From Planctomycetota bacterium (GTDB lineage Bacteria; Planctomycetota; UBA1135; UBA2386), in the NCBI GenBank assembly GCA_947444055.1, contig CANEYR010000007.1, positions 40,724 through 104,723 of the forward strand: 64,000 nucleotides of DNA. Reading direction: 5' to 3'. Under the pieces are notes generated by a model. It was given only the letters and a program-made list of their open reading frames with translations. It searched no databases and was not told the DNA's origin. Both the position numbers and the translations under genes were made by a program. This document shows positions 9,800 through 19,476 of this stretch, in pieces; within the stretch, counting starts at the first letter, position 1, and every line of letters starts with the position of its first letter.

Positions 9800-10564
9800 T
9801 CAGAAGCGCAAGCCGCCGCCGAGCATGAAGCCGCTGATCTGCAAGTCGGTGTCGAAGGCGTCGCCGTCGATCAACCCCACGGCGTCGAGCTCGAGCGAGC
9901 GGTAGCCGACAAAGAGATTGAGCAGCGGGGTCGGGTGAATCATCAGCAGCGCTTCGAGGTCGAGGAACGACGTCTCGACGTCCTCCACATCGATCGACAT
10001 GTAGCCGACCTCCACCACCGCGCTGACGAGGCCGAGATCGACTTCACCGCGCAGGAACGCGAGCGGAATCGGCGCCTTCAGTTCGACCGTCTCGGTCGCG
10101 ATGCCGATCTGGTCGGCAACCTCAAGGCTGAGGTCGATGTAGTCGACGGCGATGCCTGGCGAGAGGCTGACCGGTCCGAGCGAGATCTCGAAGGCGTATG
10201 AGAACTTCGCACTCATCAGCTCGAGGTCACTGCGGACCGGCGTGCCGGCAATCAACAAAGGGCTGTCGCCGAAGTTCGTTTGCAGCACACCGGTGCCGTC
10301 GTCTTCCAACATGAACCCGGACACCGCCAGCACCGGCACCCCGGTGTCGATCATCAAGCGGCCGTACGGGGTGCCTTGGTCATCGCCGAGGCCGAACGCG
10401 CTTTCGACGTCTTGGCTGATCGAAGCGGAGCTGGCGCCGGAGACGTAACCGAGATCCCCTTCAACGGCCATCTGGGCGTAACCCGCTTGGGCCGTCACTT
10501 CGAACTGATAACACGCCGGCAACGTCGAGAGGACCGCCGCGGCGACAACGAGAGAGATGCGCAT
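9800..10564 (-). CDS. putative lipoprotein/outer-membrane beta-barrel-like protein
   Basis: MRISLVVAAAVLSTLPACYQF (LPAC lipobox-like), alternating strands and terminal GGGLRF. Confidence 0.7.
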   Translation of the reverse strand: MRISLVVAAAVLSTLPACYQFEVTAQAGYAQMAVEGDLGYVSGASSASISQDVESAFGLGDDQGTPYGRLMIDTGVPVLAVSGFMLEDDGTGVLQTNFGDSPLLIAGTPVRSDLELMSAKFSYAFEISLGPVSLSPGIAVDYIDLSLEVADQIGIATETVELKAPIPLAFLRGEVDLGLVSAVVEVGYMSIDVEDVETSFLDLEALLMIHPTPLLNLFVGYRSLELDAVGLIDGDAFDTDLQISGFMLGGGLRF

Positions 10565-10572
10565 GGGCGTGA

Positions 10573-11403
10573 TCAGGGGACGAAGGTGCGGGTGCGGGTG
10601 TCGAGATTGAACGCGTAGCTGCCGGGGATGTCCGTGACGACGATCGTGGCGGTGTTGCTGCCATCGAACGTGATCGTGGCCGTCACGGTGGCATTCGGCC
10701 CGGCAACGCTCAGCGTCACGGTGCCGATCGGGTACTCCTGCGTCGGCGTCTCGTCGAGCAACAGTCCCGGGATGTTGAACGTCAACGCACAGCTGGGCGG
10801 GCCACTGTCCGTGATCGTCGACGGCTCCGTCGCGGGCGGGCCGCCGCTGATGGTGCTGCTGGTCGCCGTCGTGCGCAGCTCTTCCAGTTCATTCTGGTTG
10901 GTGGAGCCACCAATGATTCCCGTCAGGGCCTCGCCGGTGGCGGTGATGCCCCCGCCAGAGATCGAGTAGTCGCCCACCATGAACTTGTCGGTGTCGCCGA
11001 ACGAGGTGCGCAACTGGTTCGCGGCCTCGTCGATCGTCGCATTCAGCGTCGTGAACCCGGTCAGGCTCAGCGTCTGCTGCGCGCCCGTCGGGCTGTAGAA
11101 GCGAATCGCCATGGTGATGGTCGTGCCGCTGGTCGTGTAGGTGACGTTGACGACCGTTCCACCCGCTTCGCTGTTGACCTGGAACGTCAGGCCGGTCGGG
11201 TCCGGGATGGGCTGGCTGTTCGCCTGCCGCCACGTATCGGCGATCGCCAGCAGGGCGTCAGCGCGCGCATACAGGTTGGGGAAGCAGTCGACGAGGGTTT
11301 CGACCCGTCGCTGCAGGTCCGTATCCACGGCAGACGTGATCTTGCTGTCGCAACCGGCGAACATCGCCAGCGCGAGCAGAGACAGACTTCGGAAGTGTGA
11401 CAT
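10573..11403 (-). CDS. putative lipoprotein
   Basis: MSHFRSLSLLALAMFAGCDSK (FAGC lipobox). Confidence 0.75.
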   Translation of the reverse strand: MSHFRSLSLLALAMFAGCDSKITSAVDTDLQRRVETLVDCFPNLYARADALLAIADTWRQANSQPIPDPTGLTFQVNSEAGGTVVNVTYTTSGTTITMAIRFYSPTGAQQTLSLTGFTTLNATIDEAANQLRTSFGDTDKFMVGDYSISGGGITATGEALTGIIGGSTNQNELEELRTTATSSTISGGPPATEPSTITDSGPPSCALTFNIPGLLLDETPTQEYPIGTVTLSVAGPNATVTATITFDGSNTATIVVTDIPGSYAFNLDTRTRTFVP

Positions 11404-11588
11404 GGGGTTCTCCATTCAATGAACGAGCGAAGTGCAGCGCGAGTATCCGATGACAGCGGAAGGCGAGTCAACGACCGAACAATGGCAATGGTGAATGAGG
11501 GCGGTGGCGACGAGGGAATGAAAGACAGCGCAACCAAGGCGATCCGGCTCGTATCTACGCACCCGTTCCGTCGACCCGCGCCGTCGCC

Positions 11589-12005
11589 ATGCACCCTATG
11601 ACGCTTCGAGCCCTGATCCCGATCGCACTTCTTCTTCTGTGCAGTTGCGCGGCCTCACCACCCACAGTTGTCGGCGCAGCGGCTCATTGGCATCGTGTTA
11701 CGACCACGATTACCGTCACCGACCGCGACCTCCTGCCTACAGCCAGCGTCCAGATCCCGGCATTCTCGACGGTTGTTTGGCGCAATCGCGGCACCGCACC
11801 ACTGGAAGTAACGATCCAAGCGGCATCGTGCGGCGACTGTGAGACGGTGATGGGATTTGCGCCTGACCCCGACGGTGCGCGCTCCGTCGCACTGGCGCCG
11901 GGATCGGTGGCCTCAATCTGCTTCCACGATGAAGGCTCGTTCCCGTTCGTGGCGAAGCTCGGCGTAGGCGAACAACGCGGCACCATCACCGTCGTCACGC
12001 CATGA
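11589..12005 (+). CDS. putative lipoprotein, cupredoxin-like beta-sandwich
   Basis: LLLLCSCAAS lipobox region; ...IPAFSTVVWRNRGTAPLEVTIQ...VALAPGSVASICFHDEGSFPFVAKLG resembles cupredoxin topology. Confidence 0.6.
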   Translation: MHPMTLRALIPIALLLLCSCAASPPTVVGAAAHWHRVTTTITVTDRDLLPTASVQIPAFSTVVWRNRGTAPLEVTIQAASCGDCETVMGFAPDPDGARSVALAPGSVASICFHDEGSFPFVAKLGVGEQRGTITVVTP

Positions 12006-12883
12006 GAGAGGGCCTGGCACTCACCGGCATGATGGTGGTCTTCGCCGCCTGTGGCAGTGTGAACTACCGCGTCAATGCAAGCGTTGACGCGCCGCGCACC
12101 GTCGCGGTGCTGCCAATCCGTGGCGCGGCGCCATCCGGGCTTCGGGATGTCACGCGCCAACTGCTGCACAGTCGCCTGCAGGCCCGCGGCTATCGCCTGC
12201 CGGAGCTGGCCTGGGTCGATCGCGTGCTAAGCGAACATGACTGGCTGCGCGATCCCGAACGCTTCACCAGCAACCCAACCGCGCTCGCCGCGGTCATCGC
12301 CGCTCTACAGGTTGATGCGCTGCTTATCACAGACGAACTCGACGAGAGTAGCTTCAACGTCATCTTGCTGCGGCGGCATGCAGTCAATGGCAGCGCGCGC
12401 ATCCACGACGCCGAAGGGCGCGAGTACTGGTCTGCCGGCCACGGCGCCAGCAACTTCGGCGGCTTCCTCTTAACCAGCGGCCAGGTGTTCGCCGAACTGC
12501 GCGCCCAGGGCGAACACGGCACCGCGATGGCGTCGCTCGCACTCGCCGATGAATTCGTCGCAGACATCGTTGGCACCATTCCATTGCGAGAAGCAGCGCC
12601 ATTGCGTGCCGAGCCACCGCGAATCACCCATCTCACCGCCGCACGCACGCCGCGCACCGATGGCAGTGAACGCATTCTGGTGCGCGCTCACGCGACCACC
12701 GGCGCCACGCTGCGTTTTGAACTGGCGCCACACACAAGCGGAGTCCCCATGGTCCAAGAGCCCGGCCATGCCGAGCGGTATCAAGGCGAACACGACATTC
12801 CTTTCGGCACCGCAGTGCAGCGAGTCGTCGTCCGTGCACGCGATGCCTTTGGCCGCGAAACCGCAAGCGAGATCGCATGGTGA
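12002..12883 (+). CDS. putative lipoprotein, GNA1162/DUF799-like
   Basis: VVFAACGSV lipobox; TVAVLPIRGAAPSGLRDVTRQLLHSRLQARGYRLPE...VDALLITDELDES pattern. Confidence 0.65.
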   Translation: MREGLALTGMMVVFAACGSVNYRVNASVDAPRTVAVLPIRGAAPSGLRDVTRQLLHSRLQARGYRLPELAWVDRVLSEHDWLRDPERFTSNPTALAAVIAALQVDALLITDELDESSFNVILLRRHAVNGSARIHDAEGREYWSAGHGASNFGGFLLTSGQVFAELRAQGEHGTAMASLALADEFVADIVGTIPLREAAPLRAEPPRITHLTAARTPRTDGSERILVRAHATTGATLRFELAPHTSGVPMVQEPGHAERYQGEHDIPFGTAVQRVVVRARDAFGRETASEIAW

Positions 12884-13944
12884 AGTCGCCACACTCCGTC
12901 ACGTTCGCCGGCGCTTGCCTTTTGGCAGCCTGCACGGGCATGCACGTGCGTCACCACGCCGCGCCGGAATTGGCGCAGCTGCGCACGATGGGATACCGGA
13001 TCGCGGTGATGCCCTTCGCCGTCTCTGCGCCAGACGATGGTTTCCTGGCCGAATCGCTAGCGACGATCGGAGAAGTGATCGCGCTCGAAGCCAGCCGTGA
13101 ACTACCGATGCGCGCCCGCATCGGTTCGTTGCTGCACAACGATGTCGTCACGTGGCTGCATCAAACCGAGTTTGAAGTGATCGACCCGTGGCACGTCGCG
13201 ACCCAACTCGCGCACGCCGGCATGTCCAAGGAGAAGAGCAGCGACCCACGCGAGGCGCGCGAGGTTGCTCGCGCCATCGGCGCCGACGGCCTCGTCTATG
13301 GCGAAGTGCGACGTTGGAATCGCGGTTACTACGTGCTGCAAACGGTCGTCGACGTCGCCCTGCAACTCGATCTGCGCGATGCCAACACTGGCAAGCAGCT
13401 GTTTCTCACCGAGCGCACGGAGACCATCGGCTCCGGCCTCACGGGCGGCCCCACCGGGTATGTCTCCGTCGCCACCGAGCCAATCGCCGGCTTGCGCGGT
13501 TCGCAACTGCGGTCTCTGACACGCTCGGTTGCTCGTCACGCCGTCGCCGACATGAACGGCGGCGACCTCGGCAACCAGCAGAACGCATCGACCCCACGGC
13601 TGGCCGTCGTCGCACTGGCCAAAGAGCACGATGGCCCCTTCCGGCGCGGAGAACGCGTGGACGTGATCGCCATCGGTTCTCCTGACTGCGAAGTGCGCTT
13701 CGACCTTGGCCGCCTACGCACCGTCGTGCCGATGCGACAGTCCGAGCGTCACGAGGATGCGCACGGTGCACGCGTCACCTATCTCGGCCACTACATCGTT
13801 GGCCCAACCGACAACGCGCAGGAGCTGCCGCTCTACTGCACGATCCAGCGCGGCGCCGCCCGACGAGCCGTCGCCATTCGGTATCGCTGGGAAGGTGCTC
13901 TATCGCTCGCAGCGACGGCGCCCACGCAAAACAGCAGTCCGTGA
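12877..13944 (+). CDS. putative lipoprotein, GNA1162/DUF799-like
   Basis: ACLLAACTGM lipobox; MGYRIAVMPF...HQTEFEVIDPWHVATQL...AREVARAIGADGLVYGEVRRW; overlaps the previous gene. Confidence 0.65.
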   Translation: MVKSPHSVTFAGACLLAACTGMHVRHHAAPELAQLRTMGYRIAVMPFAVSAPDDGFLAESLATIGEVIALEASRELPMRARIGSLLHNDVVTWLHQTEFEVIDPWHVATQLAHAGMSKEKSSDPREAREVARAIGADGLVYGEVRRWNRGYYVLQTVVDVALQLDLRDANTGKQLFLTERTETIGSGLTGGPTGYVSVATEPIAGLRGSQLRSLTRSVARHAVADMNGGDLGNQQNASTPRLAVVALAKEHDGPFRRGERVDVIAIGSPDCEVRFDLGRLRTVVPMRQSERHEDAHGARVTYLGHYIVGPTDNAQELPLYCTIQRGAARRAVAIRYRWEGALSLAATAPTQNSSP

Positions 13945-13950
13945 AACACC

Positions 13951-13972
13951 GCGGGCGGCCGAGGCCGCCCGC
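13951..13972. terminator. bidirectional GC hairpin between convergent genes
   Basis: GCGGGCGGCC-GA-GGCCGCCCGC perfect 10-bp arms between the + gene ending at 13944 and the - gene ending at 14022. Confidence 0.65.
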
Positions 13973-14021
13973 TGCAACGTCTTCTCTACTTGGCGCCCGC
14001 ACGGGGCGCGAACTTGGTGCG

Positions 14022-14675
14022 TCAACCATAGGGTTTGGTGGTCGGCACCGTGGGCTTCTCACCGGCTAGCACCTGCGTGATGGCGTCGCGCAGGTACTGC
14101 GTCGGCAGTGGCAGCTTGCCGCGACTGTCGTCATCCAGAGCACCCTGGTATTGCAGCTTGCCGTCCTTGTCGAAGACGAAGCAATGCGGCGTCGTCTTGG
14201 CATCAAGCAGCGCGCCGAGCTTGCACTCGTGGTCGACGACGATGGCGTGGTTGACCTTGCTCTCCTTCGCCTTCGCGCGCAGCTTGGCATACGGCAGCTT
14301 GTCCGCGTCCTTGCCCTCAAACTCCTTCGCCGTCGGCACCGTGCCGATCTCGTTGGCGTTGCCCGCGACGCCGAGCATCACGACGCCTTTGTCGGCAAAC
14401 TCGGCGCTGATCAGGTTCAGCTTTGGCTCGGCCACCACTTCGGTCGGACACGTCATCGACCAGAAGTGCAACACGACCACTTTGCCGCGCAGCTCGTCGA
14501 GCCCTTGCACCTTGCCGTCGAGCGTGCGGAACGTCAGCCCCTTCGGCAGCGCATCCCCGAGCGCCATCACCTTGTCAGTCGGCGCCGGCGCGGGCGCTGG
14601 TTTCGGTGCAGGATCCTGGGCGAATGCGCAGGTCAGGAGCGCCAACGCGGCGCCAGCCAACGGAAGTGCTTGCAT
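14022..14675 (-). CDS. thioredoxin-fold redoxin (AhpC/TlpA-like), secreted
   Basis: MQALPLAGAALALLTCAFAQ signal; LDELRGKVVVLHFWSMTCPTEVVAEPKLNLISAEFADKGVVMLGV; PHCFVFDKDGKLQYQGALDDD. Confidence 0.85.
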   Translation of the reverse strand: MQALPLAGAALALLTCAFAQDPAPKPAPAPAPTDKVMALGDALPKGLTFRTLDGKVQGLDELRGKVVVLHFWSMTCPTEVVAEPKLNLISAEFADKGVVMLGVAGNANEIGTVPTAKEFEGKDADKLPYAKLRAKAKESKVNHAIVVDHECKLGALLDAKTTPHCFVFDKDGKLQYQGALDDDSRGKLPLPTQYLRDAITQVLAGEKPTVPTTKPYG

Positions 14676-14866
14676 AAGGAACCTCGTCAAGTGCAGGCGG
14701 CAATCGTGTAGTTCGCGCCTCAATCGCACAACAGACGTCTTGTAACGACCTTCGCAGCCGATCGGCATGAGCCCATCCAAGAAGAACGCCAAGCGAACGA
14801 CACCCGCCAGGAGATCGGCCACCGCCATCGCCGTCGTCGAGCAAGCGGTGGTTGCGCGCGCACCCG

Positions 14867-16654
14867 TCAGCGCAGTAGCGCGTCGACATCCGCGACCATC
14901 GCCACCGCCCAGGTCCGGTACGCTGCGGGCGTCAGGTGCAGGAAGTCCGGCATGACGTCCTTCGTGAGCACGCCGCCCGCCGCGAGGAAACGTTCGCCGA
15001 TGTCCAGCGAGACGACCATGGCGTCGTCCGCGAACGCCGCCGCGGCCAAACGACTCGCTGCCGCACACTTCTCGCGCTGCGCGTTCTGGCGCTCGCCGCG
15101 GGGAAAGATCGCCAGCAACAGCACCTTCGCCTTCGGTAGCCCCGTGCGCAGCCGCTTCACGACGGCGATCACACCCTGCGCGATTTCCTCAGCACTGTGG
15201 TCATCCCCATTGCTGTTGTTGGTGCCAATCATCACGACGCTCGCCCGCACTTCGTTGTTGGCCGCCGCGAGCGCCGCCAGCAGGTCATGGTCCAACCGCC
15301 AGAGCACATGCTGCGTGCGATCGCCGGACACGCCGACATTGATCGTGTGCCGCGGCGCCCAGAACTCGTCCCACACCGGGCGGCCCGGGCCATTCCAAGC
15401 TTGGGTGATTGAGTCGCCGACAAACACGAGCCGGTGGCCGCCGGCCTTCGCCGTCGCCAAATGCCGCGCCACACGTTGTTCCCACTCCGGGCCGGCCCGC
15501 GGTGCTGGCACCACCGCCGCCGATTCGCGCGCAAACGTCGGCACCGGTCCCTTCGCCAGCGTGTCAAGCTCGGTCAACTGCAGCCGCACGGCTCGCACAA
15601 AGGGCGACTGGCTGGGTTCGAAATGGCCGTAGGTCGTGAGCACGAACGTGCCGTCCGGCAGCACCTCGACCCCGGGATACGCGCAGTCCGTGCCTTGCCA
15701 ATTGCGCGACAGACGCACGCGATACTGGCCGGTGCGACCGTGCTCAAGATCGGCGAAGGTGCCCACCCACGCCACCCAATCCCCGCGCGTCGGGCTGCCC
15801 TTCGCCATGTCGCGAAACGACAACAGCAGGCGCCCATCGGGTCCATAGCCGCCAACGTGGCGATCCCCGCAAAGACTCAGCGGCAACTCGACTGGCGCCG
15901 ACCACGTCTTCGCTTCGTCTGCCGAGAACGCCACGTGGCTGCCCTTCTTGCGCGAGTTCTCGCGCAGCAACATCGCCAAACGTTTGCCATCGGGAGAACG
16001 CACCACGCCCGGCTCGCACAGATCCAGCGTCTCGACTTGGCTGACGATGGTCGGCGCACTCCATGACAACCCACCGTCCGTCGACACGACTTGGTACACG
16101 GTGAAGTGCGAGCGCTTGCCGCCCTGCGCGAAGAAGCGACCGTCGTCGTGAAAGAACGCCGCGTGGTTGCCGTTCGACAAGGTCACGACACTCGCCATCG
16201 CGACGATGCCGCCGTACGTGCCGATCGGCTGCAACTCCGTCCAGGTGGCGCCATCGTCGCTCGACACACTGCTGCGAATCGGCCAGCGCCCGGAGAACAG
16301 GACGAGGCGCGCCTTGCCATCGCGATCGACGAGCCGGTGCATCGTTGGCGTCTCTTGGCTCGTCAACCAACTCTCCGGCACCGGCAGCGGCTCACTCCAC
16401 GTCAAGCCACCATCGCCGCTCCTCTGCAACACGATCGGTCCCTTGCCATGACCTTCCGGATGCACGCACAACATCGTCTTGCCATCGGGCAGCAGCACCG
16501 TCGTCGGATGACCGAGGTACTTGCCGCGCACCTGCCGCACCGTCACTTGCCGAGCCGTGTCGCCGTCGAGATCGAGCCAACGCAAGGCCGTCTCTTCTTG
16601 GGCCGCCAGACCAGCAACGAGAACGAACCAAGCCGTGAGCATCGATGGGCGCAT
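14867..16654 (-). CDS. BNR/sialidase-like propeller fused to GDSL/SGNH hydrolase
   Basis: BNR-type repeats (RSGDGGLTWSEPL, SSDDGATWTELQ, STDGGLSWSAPT, SADEAKTWSAPV) then SGNH blocks FVGDSITQAWNG, VGVSGDRTQHVLWRL, VVMIGTNNSNGD, PDFLHLTPAAY. Confidence 0.85.
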   Translation of the reverse strand: MRPSMLTAWFVLVAGLAAQEETALRWLDLDGDTARQVTVRQVRGKYLGHPTTVLLPDGKTMLCVHPEGHGKGPIVLQRSGDGGLTWSEPLPVPESWLTSQETPTMHRLVDRDGKARLVLFSGRWPIRSSVSSDDGATWTELQPIGTYGGIVAMASVVTLSNGNHAAFFHDDGRFFAQGGKRSHFTVYQVVSTDGGLSWSAPTIVSQVETLDLCEPGVVRSPDGKRLAMLLRENSRKKGSHVAFSADEAKTWSAPVELPLSLCGDRHVGGYGPDGRLLLSFRDMAKGSPTRGDWVAWVGTFADLEHGRTGQYRVRLSRNWQGTDCAYPGVEVLPDGTFVLTTYGHFEPSQSPFVRAVRLQLTELDTLAKGPVPTFARESAAVVPAPRAGPEWEQRVARHLATAKAGGHRLVFVGDSITQAWNGPGRPVWDEFWAPRHTINVGVSGDRTQHVLWRLDHDLLAALAAANNEVRASVVMIGTNNSNGDDHSAEEIAQGVIAVVKRLRTGLPKAKVLLLAIFPRGERQNAQREKCAAASRLAAAAFADDAMVVSLDIGERFLAAGGVLTKDVMPDFLHLTPAAYRTWAVAMVADVDALLR

Positions 16655-16722
16655 GCGGCCTTCGTAACGATCAGACCATCGGCTCGGCAAGCATGCGGGC
16701 GCGCGCCCAGCGAAGATCCCGG

Positions 16723-17139
16723 TCAACGCGACGACCAAGTCTCGTTGGCGAAGGTGCAGATGCGATCGCCGCCGCGCACAAAGTCGAGCAAGTTGCGCAC
16801 CTCCGCGAGATCGCTGACATCTCCAGCCAGCATTCGCTGCAAGGCACTCTGGCCACCGAGCAAATCGTTCGGACGGCGAATCCACGCATCGGCTCGCTCC
16901 GCATCGGGGAACAGAATCTGCAGCGCCTTCCAGATGCCCAGCACCCAACTGATGCGCCGAATCACATCGTGGGAAAGAAGACGCGCGCGCCCTGCTTGCC
17001 ATTTGCAGAACGTGGCCCTAGCAGGCTGCCCCAGCAGCGAGCGGCATTCCTCACTCGATAGCTGCCATGCATCCGTCAGACGGAAGAACGCACGCAGGGC
17101 GATCGCAACCTTTGGCGGTGACACTGCGATGCGCTCCAC
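16723..17139 (-). CDS. Xre/MbcA/ParS-type (DUF2384) antitoxin-like protein
   Basis: GTG start. LLGQPARATFCKWQAGRARLLSHDVIRRISWVLGIWKALQILFPDAERADAWIRRPNDLLGGQSALQRMLAGDVSDLAEVRNLLDFVRGG matches the MbcA/ParS/Xre C-terminal pattern. Confidence 0.8.
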   Translation of the reverse strand: MERIAVSPPKVAIALRAFFRLTDAWQLSSEECRSLLGQPARATFCKWQAGRARLLSHDVIRRISWVLGIWKALQILFPDAERADAWIRRPNDLLGGQSALQRMLAGDVSDLAEVRNLLDFVRGGDRICTFANETWSSR

Positions 17140-17141
17140 GA

Positions 17142-17498
17142 CTACAGGTCGACCAACGTCTTGAAGCCGCCGTACGACATCTTTTTCATGTCGAACGGCA
17201 TCTCATCCTGCGCCAGCTTGGCCATGCGCGGATCGGCCATCACCTTCTTGTTGATGCGATCACGCTGCGCCTTGGACTTGTAAACGACCCACGAGAACAG
17301 CACCGACTCACCGCGTTTGACCCGCGTCCGCTTGGGGAACGGCACCCCGAACTTCACGTCGAGGTCGTCGCCCACACACTCGCAGTATTCGAGCGCGCCG
17401 TGCTCCATCCACAGCTTGCCGGCCTTCTTCGAGAGTGCCGTGTACTTGCCCATGTTCTTCGTCGGAATCACCAGCAGGAACCCGTCTACGTACTTCAT
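17142..17498 (-). CDS. DUF1428 family protein
   Basis: MKYVDGFLLVIPTKNMGKYTALSKKAGKLWMEHGALEYCECVGDDLDVKFGVPFPK...ESVLFSWVVYKSKAQRDRINKKVMADPRM. Confidence 0.88.
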   Translation of the reverse strand: MKYVDGFLLVIPTKNMGKYTALSKKAGKLWMEHGALEYCECVGDDLDVKFGVPFPKRTRVKRGESVLFSWVVYKSKAQRDRINKKVMADPRMAKLAQDEMPFDMKKMSYGGFKTLVDL

Positions 17499-17573
17499 CA
17501 CCGCACCGTAGCACGTGAGCGCAGCCCACATGCAGCGAACACAGACGCCCCTTGCTATGTTCTGCGCCCCGCG

Positions 17574-19469
17574 ATGACTCTGGTGACCCTCGACAAGATC
17601 GTCCGCCGCTTCGGCGATTTCGCGATCCTCGACGGCTTGTCCCTCCGGGTCGACGAAGGCGACCGCATCGGCGTGGTCGGCGACAACGGTGCCGGCAAGA
17701 CGACGATGGTGCGCATTCTCGCCGGCGTCGACGAGCCCGACCTCGGCCAGCGCAATCCGCGCCGCGACCTGCGCATCGCCTACGGGGTGCAGATGCCGGC
17801 GATGCCGAAGGGCACGACGGTGCAAGACTTGGTCATGCGCGGCACCGGCGAGCACGGCGCCCTCGAGCAGCGCATGCGTTCGCTCGAAGCCAAGATGGCG
17901 ACTGGCGACGAGTCGGCGCTGCGCGAGTACGGCGTGTTGCAGGCGGCGTTCGAGTCGGGCGGCGGCTACGACCGCAAACACCAAGTCGAGAAGGTGCTGT
18001 CGGGCTTGGGCTTTTCACTCGCCGACTTGGCGAAGGACGTTTCGGTGCTGAGCGGCGGCGAGAAGTCGCGCGTGCAGTTGGCGATCTTGATGACGACGCC
18101 AGCCGACCTGCTGATCCTCGACGAGCCGACCAACCACCTCGACCTGCAGGGCATCGAGTTCGTCGAAGACTTCGTCGTGCGCTATCCCGGTGCCTCGGTT
18201 GTCGTCAGCCACGACCGGCGCTTCCTCGACGCGATTGCCAACGCCATCGTCGAGGTCGCCGATGGCGTCGCCAACCGCTGGAGGGGCAACTTCGCGCACT
18301 ACAGCCAGCAGCGCGATCTCGCCTTGCTGACGCAGGCGCGTCAGTTCAAGAGCCAGCGCGAGTTCGTGGACAAGGAGATGGAGTTCATCCGTCGCAACAT
18401 GGCGGGGCGCATGAGTGCGCAAGCCAAGGGCCGCTTGAAGCGGCTGCAACGCTTGCAGCTGATCGACAAGCCGAAGGGCAAACGCGCGCAGATGCGATTG
18501 ACGTTCGGCGCCACGACGCGCGGCCAACAAGGCCAGACGGCGATTGAGTGTGAGGACCTGACGATGCGCGCCGGGTCGCTCACCTTGCTGGAGCGCGCCA
18601 ACCTGCGTGTTTGGTTTGGTGAAGTGACTGCCCTGCTCGGTCGCAATGGCGCTGGCAAGACCACGCTGCTGCGCTTGCTGGCTGGCATCGGGCAACCTGC
18701 CGGCGGCGTCATCCAGCGCGCGCGCAACTTGCGCATCGGCTACTTCAGCCAAGACAAGAACGACCTGCCGCAGCACGGCACCGTGCTCGAGGCCATGCGC
18801 GAAATCGACCGCACCGTCGACGAACGCACCCTGCGGGACCATCTCGCCTTGTTCTTGTTCTGCGGTGACGACATCGAGAAGCCAGTCGGCGAGTTGTCCG
18901 GCGGCGAGAAGCAGCGGCTGTCGCTGGCGCGCATGACCCGTGCGCAGTTCGACCTCTTGTGCCTCGATGAACCGACCAACCACCTCGACGTCGCCGGCAC
19001 CGAGGGACTCGAGCAGGCGTTGAAGGAGTTCCCCGGCACCGTCGTGTTGATCACCCACGATCGCCAGCTCGTCGATGAAGTCGCCGATCGCGTGCTCTGG
19101 GTCGAAGGCGGCAGCGTGCGCTCGTTCGATCAGGGTTTGGCGCAGTGCCAACGAGTGCTGGCGGACGAACGCGCCGCGGCGCGCGCGGCCGAGTCCGAGG
19201 CCCGCGACCTGGCGGCCAAGAAAGCCGAGGTCGCAGCGCCGGAAGCCAAGAAGGCGATCGAGACCGGCAAGGTGCGCAACCCGCTGATGTTCCAAAAACT
19301 CGAGGAGCGCATCATGCAACTTGAGGCCGACATCGAAGGTGCACGCGCCGCGATGCTGGACCCGGTCAACTACGCGAGCGCCAGCAAGATGAAGGAACTG
19401 CAGGGGACCGAGGTGCGGCTGAAGAGGGAGCTCGCCGATTGCTACCAGCAGTGGGAAAACTGGCAGTAG
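17574..19469 (+). CDS. ABC-F family ATPase (Uup-like)
   Basis: Two Walker A motifs (GDNGAGKTT, GRNGAGKTT), two signatures (LSGGEKSRVQLA, LSGGEKQRLSLA), LDEPTNHLD twice, C-terminal coiled coil. Confidence 0.93.
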   Translation: MTLVTLDKIVRRFGDFAILDGLSLRVDEGDRIGVVGDNGAGKTTMVRILAGVDEPDLGQRNPRRDLRIAYGVQMPAMPKGTTVQDLVMRGTGEHGALEQRMRSLEAKMATGDESALREYGVLQAAFESGGGYDRKHQVEKVLSGLGFSLADLAKDVSVLSGGEKSRVQLAILMTTPADLLILDEPTNHLDLQGIEFVEDFVVRYPGASVVVSHDRRFLDAIANAIVEVADGVANRWRGNFAHYSQQRDLALLTQARQFKSQREFVDKEMEFIRRNMAGRMSAQAKGRLKRLQRLQLIDKPKGKRAQMRLTFGATTRGQQGQTAIECEDLTMRAGSLTLLERANLRVWFGEVTALLGRNGAGKTTLLRLLAGIGQPAGGVIQRARNLRIGYFSQDKNDLPQHGTVLEAMREIDRTVDERTLRDHLALFLFCGDDIEKPVGELSGGEKQRLSLARMTRAQFDLLCLDEPTNHLDVAGTEGLEQALKEFPGTVVLITHDRQLVDEVADRVLWVEGGSVRSFDQGLAQCQRVLADERAAARAAESEARDLAAKKAEVAAPEAKKAIETGKVRNPLMFQKLEERIMQLEADIEGARAAMLDPVNYASASKMKELQGTEVRLKRELADCYQQWENWQ

Positions 19470-19476
19470 ACCCCAC

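Noticed and set aside
15561-15580. Third copy of the TGTCAAG..GGTCAA direct repeat
   Set aside because: Within the sialidase/SGNH coding region, spacing off by one and half-site incomplete; likely chance.
16723-17139. Complete RES-Xre toxin-antitoxin system
   Set aside because: No RES-domain ORF on either side; only the antitoxin-like gene is present.
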